A stretch of 8,528 nt of DNA from Thermoplasmata archaeon (GTDB taxonomy: Archaea; Thermoplasmatota; Thermoplasmata; Thermoplasmatales; Thermoplasmataceae): positions 1-8,528 of the forward strand of contig JAJZXP010000198.1 in NCBI GenBank assembly GCA_021806345.1, in the 5' to 3' direction. Under the pieces are notes generated by a model. It was not told the origin of the DNA, did no database searches, and worked only from the letters and a program-made list of their open reading frames with translations. Positions 1-5,683 of this stretch are shown in pieces. The translations under genes were made by a program, and so were the position numbers. Within the stretch, counting starts at the first letter, position 1. Every line of letters begins with the position of its first letter.

Positions 1-226
1 CGGCAGCCTTTACAATATACTCCTTTTTATCATCAGGAAGAGCTTTAAGTTTGTTGTTGGCAATTGCAGCAGATCTCTTCACAATTGTCATTGACCTTAT
101 ATGATCTCTATCCTCAACGATTCCAGAAATTTGGAAGTTATTCATTGCACGGAACGTGTTTATTCCGTAATATTCATTATCTTCAATCTTTACTTCACCT
201 ATTACATCCCTTTCAATTCTTGACAT
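1..226 (-). CDS. Class II fumarase/aspartate ammonia-lyase family, N-terminal part
   Basis: This is the first 75 codons of a minus-strand gene whose remainder lies beyond the left edge. The protein begins MSRIERDVIGEV and continues with YYGINTFRAMNNFQISG and later VKRSAAIANNKL. RIExDxxGE, YYGxxTxRAxxNFxISG and the (V/L)K(R/K)xAAxxN helix are the hallmark N-terminal segments of the fumarase C/aspartase superfamily. These homotetrameric cytoplasmic lyases reversibly eliminate water from malate or ammonia from aspartate to give fumarate. The 'NFxIS' wording looks slightly more like aspartase than fumarase, but the deciding catalytic and signature regions (the GSSxMPxKxN loop) are outside the window, so the substrate stays open. 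The ATG at 224-226 lies just ahead of the family motif, and a TATA-like element about 25 nt upstream fits a leaderless start. There is no close neighbour upstream, so it appears to begin its own transcript. Confidence 0.85.
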   Translation of the reverse strand, partial: MSRIERDVIGEVKIEDNEYYGINTFRAMNNFQISGIVEDRDHIRSMTIVKRSAAIANNKLKALPDDKKEYIVKAA

Positions 227-246
227 ATATTGATATTGCAAACTCA

Positions 247-254
247 ATTAAAAG
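247..254 (-). promoter_or_regulatory. Possible TATA element for the fumarase/aspartase gene
   Basis: On the minus strand this reads CTTTTAAT, centred about 25 nt before the ATG at 226. That is the spacing expected when an archaeal transcript starts at or next to the start codon. A second AT-rich element (CAATATAAGC, 265-274) lies 15-20 nt further upstream and could be used instead. The match is weak in either case. Confidence 0.3.
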
Positions 255-282
255 CATTTCAAAAGCTTATATTGTTTTATAA

Positions 283-710
283 CACCCACAGTTGCTTGAA
301 TGAAGTAATATGAATCTATTAATTCCTAAAAATATACACACATCTAATGGGAAACTAATTTTTTTAATGAAAAGTTTTTAAAACTTCTGTGATTAATATG
401 CACTCAGAATAGTTTCATTAGTGCTGATCAAGAAGTATTTCGGACTCATTAAGTGATCGTTCATTGAGAATATGAACCATTCACGGGAAGACAAAGAATG
501 ATATAAGAGAAAAAAATAAGTGAAGTAAATCATTCACCAATCATTCCTTGATTCGAAGAAAAGTCAACAATAGTTAAACTTCCAAGAATTTATATTCAGT
601 TCTCCACATTTCAGGAAATCAAATGATTAAATATGTAACATAAAGCCACCTTTGCCTCTTCGTGCAAATTAAGATATTTACACCTGCCATTTCTAGACAG
701 GGAGTGGATC
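283..710. other. Gene-poor intergenic stretch
   Basis: No coding frame on either strand looks real: stops occur about as often as expected by chance. There are only short structures. GTTCAT at 459-464 pairs with ATGAAC at 472-477 across a 7-nt loop. GAATGAT at 496-502 is inverted as ATCATTC at 529-535, and TCATTC recurs nearby. A near-palindromic AAGTTTTTAAAACTT lies around 373-387. The stretch separates two minus-strand genes, so it must contain the end of the stress-protein transcript and the start region of the fumarase/aspartase transcript. I see no RNA gene in it. Confidence 0.5.
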
Positions 711-1163
711 TTACCTTACAATCAACACAGATACAGGAGAATCAGCAGATACTCTCTCAGAAACTGAACCGGTAAAAATACCTCTCCTGAATCCGTGTTT
801 CTTATTACCCATCACTACAAGATCAGGTTTTTCCTCATTTATGTTCCTGAGTATTTCATCAACTGGGTTTCCAAGTACAGCCTTATCTGTAATCTTTGCC
901 ATACAGTCTCCCTTGGTGTCATGGACCAGAGTGTTGAGTCTTTCACTCACTGCCTTCAGGTTATCCTGATCATCATCGATTAACGTCTCGTTTGCGCCGG
1001 TAAAATCTCCTATCGGGGTGGGTATGGGCCTTAACACACTTATAACAACCAGTTCACACCCAGGAATCTGGGAAGATAGCGAATAAGCAAAGTCCAATGC
1101 CTTTTTTGACTCATCAGAAAAGTCGACTGTACAAAGGATTTTTTTAATTTTTAATTGAGTCAT
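711..1163 (-). CDS. Universal stress protein, single UspA domain
   Basis: A 150-residue protein of the usual length for one Usp domain, a cytoplasmic alpha/beta Rossmann-like fold that normally dimerises and, in some members, binds ATP. Visible family features are the first strand KKILCTVDFSDESKKALDFA (about residues 7-26), the LVVISVL strand (38-44), and the C-terminal block DLVVMGNKKHG...FTGSVSERV (114-138) ending in the PVSVLIV strand. In ATP-binding members the block reads G-2x-G-9x-G(S/T). Here the first and last Gly (119 and 132-GS) are present but the middle Gly is Lys122, so nucleotide binding is uncertain. The gene stands alone, divergent from the tRNA gene. The ATG is supported by GGTGAT at 1167-1172 and a TATA box upstream. 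The exact stress role cannot be told from sequence. Confidence 0.93.
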   Translation of the reverse strand: MTQLKIKKILCTVDFSDESKKALDFAYSLSSQIPGCELVVISVLRPIPTPIGDFTGANETLIDDDQDNLKAVSERLNTLVHDTKGDCMAKITDKAVLGNPVDEILRNINEEKPDLVVMGNKKHGFRRGIFTGSVSERVSADSPVSVLIVR

Positions 1164-1192
1164 GTAATCACCATTATATCATAACCTAAGGA

Positions 1193-1200
1193 TATATAAA
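1193..1200 (-). promoter_or_regulatory. TATA box of the universal stress protein gene
   Basis: The minus strand reads GTATTTATATATCC, with TTTATATA at 1193-1200, a near-consensus archaeal TATA box. Counting about 25 nt downstream puts the transcript start near 1171, giving a leader of only about 8 nt that still contains the Shine-Dalgarno-like GGTGAT (1167-1172) before the ATG at 1163. Confidence 0.6.
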
Positions 1201-1250
1201 TACAATGCCATATATGTTATCTATAGCCCTCAACTTAATTCTCTAAAGTA

Positions 1251-1258
1251 ATAAATAT
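1251..1258 (+). promoter_or_regulatory. TATA element of the tRNA-Ser gene
   Basis: ATAAATAT is centred about 25 nt before the first base of the mature tRNA at 1280. This is the usual archaeal TATA distance if transcription starts at or just before the tRNA 5' end. Confidence 0.5.
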
Positions 1259-1279
1259 GTTAAAACAATTGAGGTACAA

Positions 1280-1362
1280 GCTGGGATAGCCTAGCCTGGT
1301 AAGGCGCAAGTCTGGAAAGCTTGTGCTCCTGTAGCTCGGGAGTTCGAATCTCCCTCCCAGCG
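1280..1362 (+). tRNA. tRNA-Ser (anticodon GGA)
   Basis: A complete class II tRNA can be folded by eye. The acceptor stem is GCTGGGA/TCCCAGC (1280-1286 with 1355-1361), followed by the discriminator G at 1362 typical of serine tRNAs. The D-stem is GCC/GGC around a TAGCCTGGTAA loop. The anticodon stem is CAAGT/GCTTG with loop CTGGAAA, giving anticodon GGA, which reads UCC and UCU serine codons. A long variable arm (TGCTCCTGTAGCTC) follows, then T-stem GGGAG/CTCCC with loop TTCGAAT. The long variable arm and the discriminator G both support serine over other isotypes. No intron is present and the 3' CCA is not encoded, so CCA must be added after transcription. Confidence 0.95.
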
Positions 1363-1606
1363 CTTTATGAAATTTCTGATATTATTTTTACTATGGGTTC
1401 AGAGCCAACAATTTAACCCTCTTTGAAGGTGAGATATCCCTAATCAAATCCCTATAATTTGAAGATATGGATATATGTAGCTTAAACTGAAAAGGATTAC
1501 GTTTGTTTGATTAGAACTTCAGACTTAGGTAATCATTGTTAAGTTCAAAATATAAGAATTCAGTTTTAAATTATTAGTTGGAGACTACAGGTTACGTAAC
1601 AAAATT
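1363..1606. other. Non-coding spacer after the tRNA
   Basis: No gene is recognisable. The T-rich ATTATTTTTA at 1381-1390, about 20 nt past the tRNA, could end its transcript, as archaeal terminators are often simple T-tracts. A perfect 10-nt palindrome, GTTACGTAAC, lies at 1591-1600 just past the end of the decayed gene; its role, if any, is unknown. Confidence 0.35.
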
Positions 1607-2147
1607 TTAATGTAAAAATAAGCTACTGGTGCATTCTGAAAAAAACTCTAGGTGATTCCCCTTTTTTGCCAAATCATTTCTAAGATTGTAGAAACATTCA
1701 GGCAGTAAAAGAGTCATTTCTGGTTTTACATTTTTAACGGGATCGCCATAGTTGACATCCAAGCATATTGTAACATTATATTCAATAGCAATTATATTTT
1801 TCGGAGATGGTGTGTGTAAATGCTTTACATCCTAAGTTCCATTGGAGAACATAGTGGATGTTCGGAATGTTTGATTTATTCGCTGCGACATAATAATTTA
1901 GATTGAGTTAGTCATCACAAGCAGTAATTCCTTTTGAACTGTGGGTTCAACCTTCCCTTCTGATAAATTTTCTATCTTTGTCTGATTATCTAACCATTTG
2001 AAAATTACATGTGAACATCTTGGTGAAGATGAATCTCCATTGAAGAATAATCCTCTATAAAGGGCTTTTTATTTCCCTTCATTGAAAGTACATCAAGCGA
2101 TTTACTCACAATTGCACTCTTTCGTCCTAGGTATACATTTATCAACA
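1607..2147 (-). pseudogene. Decayed protein-coding gene of unknown family
   Basis: Read on the minus strand, an ATG at 2147 opens MLINVYLGRKSAIVSKSLDV and runs to ...SMKGNKK. Adding one A to the AAAAA run at about 2066-2070 moves into a frame continuing ALYRGLFFNGDSSSPRCS...HVIFKWLDNQTKIENL. That second frame stays open from 2068 to a TAA at 1607, 154 codons, apart from a TAA at 1898-1900 and a TAG at 1832-1834. A frame of this base composition without selection should meet a stop roughly every 13-14 codons, so two in 154 is far too few for chance. The last stretch, DVNYGDPVKNVKPEMTLLLP onward, also reads like a folded protein. The restored product would be about 180 residues, with no signal peptide or membrane helix evident. 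I do not recognise the family. Recent decay is the simplest reading; a sequencing error could explain the A-run but not both stops as well. Confidence 0.6.
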
Positions 2148-2253
2148 TTGGTTGCACCAGTTTGTATTTTATAAATTTAATATCTATCTATGATTTAACA
2201 CATTCAGAAATTTTCATTAAGTGATACTAAGGTCTTCCATCAAGGAACTGCAT

Positions 2254-2280
2254 AAAAAGAATAAATTTTATAAAAATAAT
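2254..2280 (-). terminator. T-tract terminator candidate after the G1-like peptidase gene
   Basis: On the minus strand, starting 15 nt past the stop codon, the sequence reads ATTATTTTTATAAAATTTATTCTTTTTATG, with two T5 runs. Such T-rich stretches without a strong hairpin are typical archaeal transcription terminators. Nothing else recognisable lies between 2148 and 2294. Confidence 0.4.
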
Positions 2281-2294
2281 GGGGAATTATAATT

Positions 2295-3230
2295 TTAAGT
2301 ATAATCTGAGCTACAGTACTGAACGGAATAACCACCATCTGGACTGCAAGCTGTGCTAAAACTTGTCTTTATATTTTGCGATATGCTGCCTGACTGCCTC
2401 AATGTATATTTTCCATAACTGCCAGAATTGTATGAACTTGCTCCAGTAATTTTTTCGTTGGATTGATAAACCAAACTATTTACAACGAAAGTTGTAAATG
2501 GAGGTACAGAAAAGTAGCGATACTCGCCATTCACTTCGTTGATTGTTGGAGTTTCAATTACCGACAAGAAAAATCTCGGAGTTAATGGGGTTCTTGTTAT
2601 TGTGGTATTATTTTCATACACGCATCCATTACTTATATCGCTGATTTCAAATGTGAATTTGTTTTGATTATGCACAAGATATATATACAAATTTTGTCCT
2701 TCAAGCACAGGCTTCTTGTTATGTGAGGCATAGTCATATATTTTTTCATGCCCCGGCACACCTTCCGCAAAATGTTCACAAACAACAGAGACACAACCAT
2801 TGTATGGGTCTATCTGAATTCCTGCTTGGTACATATTATCACCCTGTGAATTGGATGAAAGGGCATCCCACATAGTTATCAAAGAAGGTTCAGTATCAGT
2901 TGCGGGAGGCGGTGAAGTAGTTGGCACATGTATATATTCCGATACCCAGTCAATTTCATACGGCGTGGATGTGAAATAGTACCAAGGTTTCGCATCAAAG
3001 AAGCAATATCCTGCCCAATTATAAGTTGTTACTAAATTGTCCATCGTTATATTTCCCTTATCAGCTAGTCCTCCCATGACAACATTTTTGGCTTCGATTT
3101 TATAATGCTGTCTCGGAACAGCACTTCCAGGTCTATCGCTCATAACATTAATACCTCCCATCGCAACAAACAAAAACACTATTGCAATAGAAAGAATAAC
3201 TTTCTCAAGGTTTTTTTTCTGTTCGTCCAT
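2295..3230 (-). CDS. Secreted or anchored G1 (eqolisin)-like glutamic endopeptidase
   Basis: A 311-residue protein starting MDEQKKNLEKV, then one hydrophobic segment at about 11-28 (signal peptide or membrane anchor), then a beta-rich outer domain. It follows the order of conserved blocks in the acid-active G1 glutamic peptidases such as scytalidoglutamic peptidase: NWAGY (71-75; NWGG in the fungal enzyme), VPT (102-104), MWDA (120-123; WVGID), YQAGIQID (134-141; LQTGVDFY), FFLSVIETPT (220-229; AEFIIEDF) and VPPFTTFVVNSLVY (242-255; VPFASFSPAVEF). Gln135 and Glu226 align with the catalytic Gln53 and Glu136. The fold is therefore probably G1-like with the dyad kept; activity is inferred. Six Cys (76, 146, 151, 203, 295, 306) could form disulfides, and the last 50 residues are Ser/Gly/Tyr-rich. 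I chose the ATG at 3230 because a GTG at 3251 overlaps the TATA box. The gene is divergent from the ABC exporter operon. Confidence 0.72.
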   Translation of the reverse strand: MDEQKKNLEKVILSIAIVFLFVAMGGINVMSDRPGSAVPRQHYKIEAKNVVMGGLADKGNITMDNLVTTYNWAGYCFFDAKPWYYFTSTPYEIDWVSEYIHVPTTSPPPATDTEPSLITMWDALSSNSQGDNMYQAGIQIDPYNGCVSVVCEHFAEGVPGHEKIYDYASHNKKPVLEGQNLYIYLVHNQNKFTFEISDISNGCVYENNTTITRTPLTPRFFLSVIETPTINEVNGEYRYFSVPPFTTFVVNSLVYQSNEKITGASSYNSGSYGKYTLRQSGSISQNIKTSFSTACSPDGGYSVQYCSSDYT

Positions 3231-3251
3231 AAAATATAATACACAAACCAC

Positions 3252-3262
3252 TATATATATAC
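3252..3262 (-). promoter_or_regulatory. TATA box of the G1-like peptidase gene
   Basis: The minus strand reads GGTATATATATAG, with the alternating TA core at 3252-3262, centred 27 nt before the ATG at 3230. This spacing predicts a leaderless transcript starting at that ATG, and it rules out the in-frame GTG at 3251, which lies at the edge of this element. Confidence 0.6.
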
Positions 3263-3286
3263 CGTTTTAATAAATACTTAGCAACA

Positions 3287-3294
3287 TTTAAGTA
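3287..3294 (+). promoter_or_regulatory. TATA element of the ABC exporter operon
   Basis: TTTAAGTA is centred about 25 nt before the ATG at 3316, predicting a leaderless ATPase mRNA. No Shine-Dalgarno sequence lies before the ATG, in agreement. The same core (TTTTAAGTA) occurs at the same distance before arsR. The divergent promoters are about 35 nt apart, so one regulator bound here could control both the protease and the exporter. Confidence 0.5.
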
Positions 3295-3315
3295 CATTAG
3301 TTGTAATTCCTGCAT

Positions 3316-4248
3316 ATGTCCATTGAATTCCAGGATGTATCAAAGAATTTCGGAAAGTTTAAAGCTTTGGATCAGGTGGACTTTACTGTTAAAGAAGGAG
3401 AAGTGGTAGGTTTTGCAGGATTGAATGGTGCTGGCAAAACCACATCAATGAAAATAGCCTGTGGGGTCATTAACCCCAGTCAAGGAGATGTTCTTATTGA
3501 CGGTATGTCTGTAAGAAAAGATAAAATAAGGATTAATGGTGCAGTTGCATGGGTTCCGGAGAACTCCCTATTGGATAATATGGAAAAACCCAAAAGCATT
3601 TTCATGGAAGTCGGTACTTATTTGAGTATGAGAAGAGCCGAGATCATTGAGAGAATGCAAAAAGCCATGAAGGCTGTGTCCTTAGATACCAAGGCAAACA
3701 TCAGAATCGGAAACATGTCAAACGGCATGAGGAAAAGGATGCATATTGCCATAGGAATATTCATGGATTCTAAGAACTACCTGTTAGATGAAACATTCAA
3801 TGGTCTTGATCCATCTGGAGTATTCTTTCTCAAGGACACCATAAGGAATCTTAAAAAAGAAGGGAAGAGCGTACTTCTCTCCACACACATACTTCCGGAA
3901 ATATCCGAACTATGTGACAGACTCATCATCATTAATAAGGGAAAGATCTTAGACAATGTAATGGTAGATGACATAGTGAATAAAGTAACGGTGGAAGTCT
4001 CATTCTACTGTAAAAATGAAATTGATAATGAAAATATCGTCAACATATTGTCTGCCTTTGGAGATGTGGAATTATCAATTGAAGAAAGTAAAAGGTATGG
4101 AAAAGCAACAATCAAAAACTATTCAGGAAAAAAGGGCAGTTCCTTCAAGGTTGCAGAATCACTAAATAAAATACAATTGGATGTCATTTCTCTCAGTGAA
4201 AGAAAAGAGGAGGTGGAGGAGTATTTCAAAAGGAAGATCAGCGAATAG
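3316..4248 (+). CDS. ABC exporter ATPase subunit (ABC-2 type)
   Basis: A 310-residue cytoplasmic ATPase that should power the two permeases encoded directly downstream. The nucleotide-binding domain fills residues 1 to about 215: Walker A GLNGAGKT (35-42), Q-loop region AWVPENS (78-84, with PEN where many relatives have a Gln), signature MSNGM (134-138, for LSGGQ), Walker B YLLDE (155-159) with catalytic Glu159, D-loop GLD (163-165) and switch His191 in STH. The usual DEPTNGLD reads DETFNGLD here. Residues about 220-310 form a C-terminal extension common in ABC-2 exporter ATPases of the CcmA/DrrA kind. The gene begins its operon with a leaderless-type promoter, and its stop is 4 nt before the likely start of permease 1. 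The exported substrate cannot be read from the ATPase. Confidence 0.93.
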   Translation: MSIEFQDVSKNFGKFKALDQVDFTVKEGEVVGFAGLNGAGKTTSMKIACGVINPSQGDVLIDGMSVRKDKIRINGAVAWVPENSLLDNMEKPKSIFMEVGTYLSMRRAEIIERMQKAMKAVSLDTKANIRIGNMSNGMRKRMHIAIGIFMDSKNYLLDETFNGLDPSGVFFLKDTIRNLKKEGKSVLLSTHILPEISELCDRLIIINKGKILDNVMVDDIVNKVTVEVSFYCKNEIDNENIVNILSAFGDVELSIEESKRYGKATIKNYSGKKGSSFKVAESLNKIQLDVISLSERKEEVEEYFKRKISE

Positions 4249-4252
4249 AATT

Positions 4253-5683
4253 GTGTCAGTAATTAAAAACACTTTTAGAAAGAAGATATTTCTTATGTCA
4301 ATCATATTTTTTATGATTTTTCTAACTGTGTTTAGCATCTCTGGAACCCAAAAAACAAGTGAGAGCATAAATGCTGCAAATTATTGTGAATCCTGTACTA
4401 CTTATCACAATCAGACTTACTACTTCGGAATTCACGCATACTCCTCAAACTGCGGTAAGCCTTTGTCAGGTTTAAAAGGACATGTCAGACTAAGCCCCGA
4501 CCTTCTGATAAAAAACCAAAGCCTTTCAGGAAAGAGGACTATTACAATCAATTTTACAACTAACTCAAGTGGATATGCAAATATTTCTTTTAAATCTGAC
4601 AAATATTGGTGTTGCCACGTATCATTTAATAATTTGGGAAGCACAGGAGGGACATTGAGCCCTATAAATGGGAATATTTCTAACAATAACATCTCTTACC
4701 AATCCGTTTATGATGGGAATAATACAAACATTGGCTTTCTCCTATTGGTAAACAATGTTTATAATTATAAACCAACCTCATACTATGAATATCGGCTTGT
4801 TGAATCGGACAATGTAACTCTTAATCTCGGGTTATTAGGCGGGTTTGAACACAGAGTTATATCAATTCCGGTGCCAACAAAGGAGCAACTTAAGAATAAT
4901 CATGCTTCAGGTCCATTACTATCCAGCTCAGAATTAACTGCACGATGTGTTGTAACCGGAGAGCTTGAGAAAAAGGTAAATGGCACATGGACAACCTCAT
5001 CTTTACACTCTACACAATACCCAATCTATTTCTATTCATACCCCTCAGTTACCATAATTACTGATAACCTTGGAATGCAATTTTCTGGACAATTTTCTCT
5101 AATTTTGGTCATTTTTTGCTCCATAATTTCCACAGTTGCATTCGGGTTTCAAAAAACTAACGGGGAAATAGAGTTTGCCAACTCTATGCCAATAAAGAAA
5201 TGGCAAATTTTCCTTGGGAAGTACATCTCTCTGTTATTTGTCACAGGGATATTTACTTTGACAGTACTTTTATCCTCATATTTAACGAATACTATTTTAA
5301 ACTCTTTCTTTACAAACAACTCCGGAATTGCTCAGGTTTTTATTCCCATACTCCTTTTGGGCATGTTTGGTGTATCCCTATCCTTTTTTATAACTTCAAT
5401 ATCAAAGAGTCTTATTAAAATAATATCATTGCCGATAGTAATAACTTTATTTACTTACTATGTCTATGATCGCTTAGTTTCTAGTTTCCTCGTTTATTAT
5501 TCAGAAGTACTAAACTTTGAATTTTTCAACCCTTTTGAGTACTATCGCATCTTCTTTTCCTATCAGGGTTCTCCAGTTCACTCTCTTTGCTTACCAGACA
5601 ATCAAAAAGTGATAGTTTCAATAATTTTTTGGATTGTTATATTTTCAGTTGGAGGCGTTATTATTTGGTCAAAAAAGGAATGA
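4253..5683 (+). CDS. ABC-2 type permease 1 with large sequon-rich outer domain
   Basis: A 476-residue membrane protein (GTG start). Helix 1 is at about 14-30; an outer domain of about 245 residues follows (31-276); then five helices at about 277-299, 324-344, 358-383, 387-405 and 453-472. The cytoplasmic loop SMPIKKWQIFLGKY (about 311-324) is the typical ABC-2 coupling segment. The outer domain has ten N-x-S/T sequons (53, 88, 100, 104, 110, 141, 146, 156, 187, 243) and Cys at 45, 48, 67, 120, 121 and 232. Permease 2 shares its layout and several motifs, so the two probably pair as a heterodimer with the ATPase just upstream. The GTG lies 4 nt after the ATPase stop. An in-frame ATG at 4181 would overlap the ATPase gene by 68 nt and is less likely, though permease 2's N-terminus resembles the extra residues slightly. 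The function of the outer domain is unknown. Confidence 0.85.
   Translation: MSVIKNTFRKKIFLMSIIFFMIFLTVFSISGTQKTSESINAANYCESCTTYHNQTYYFGIHAYSSNCGKPLSGLKGHVRLSPDLLIKNQSLSGKRTITINFTTNSSGYANISFKSDKYWCCHVSFNNLGSTGGTLSPINGNISNNNISYQSVYDGNNTNIGFLLLVNNVYNYKPTSYYEYRLVESDNVTLNLGLLGGFEHRVISIPVPTKEQLKNNHASGPLLSSSELTARCVVTGELEKKVNGTWTTSSLHSTQYPIYFYSYPSVTIITDNLGMQFSGQFSLILVIFCSIISTVAFGFQKTNGEIEFANSMPIKKWQIFLGKYISLLFVTGIFTLTVLLSSYLTNTILNSFFTNNSGIAQVFIPILLLGMFGVSLSFFITSISKSLIKIISLPIVITLFTYYVYDRLVSSFLVYYSEVLNFEFFNPFEYYRIFFSYQGSPVHSLCLPDNQKVIVSIIFWIVIFSVGGVIIWSKKE

Noticed and set aside
64..282. Plus-strand open frame of 72 codons
   Set aside because: Most of it lies opposite the fumarase/aspartase N-terminus, which has clear family motifs on the minus strand; the plus-strand translation has no recognisable features.
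496..535. Inverted repeat GAATGAT/ATCATTC as hairpin or CRISPR-like unit
   Set aside because: Seven-nt arms with a 26-nt loop in AT-rich DNA are expected by chance, and there is no regular repeat-spacer pattern.
2005..2068. Idea that the decayed gene is a TnpB-type transposase, from its RGLF segment
   Set aside because: The flanking sequence lacks the zinc-finger cysteines and the catalytic DxNGA-type motif; one four-residue match is not evidence.
3231..3251. Seven extra N-terminal residues of the peptidase from a GTG at 3251
   Set aside because: The GTG touches the TATA box at 3252-3262; the ATG at 3230 is at the right distance for a leaderless start.
4207..4221. Strong Shine-Dalgarno-like GAGGAGGTGGAGGAG
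   Set aside because: It is explained by the EEVEE codons of the ATPase and lies about 32 nt before the GTG, too far to direct it.
4181..4252. ATG start for permease 1 inside the ATPase gene
   Set aside because: It needs a 68-nt overlap with the ATPase gene; the GTG at 4253 lies 4 nt after the ATPase stop and leaves a normal short cytoplasmic N-terminus. A slight likeness to the permease 2 N-terminus keeps it as a minor alternative.
5587..5679. 31 extra residues on permease 2 from an ATG at 5587
   Set aside because: This region codes for the last helix of permease 1; the ATGA overlap at 5680 is the normal operon arrangement.
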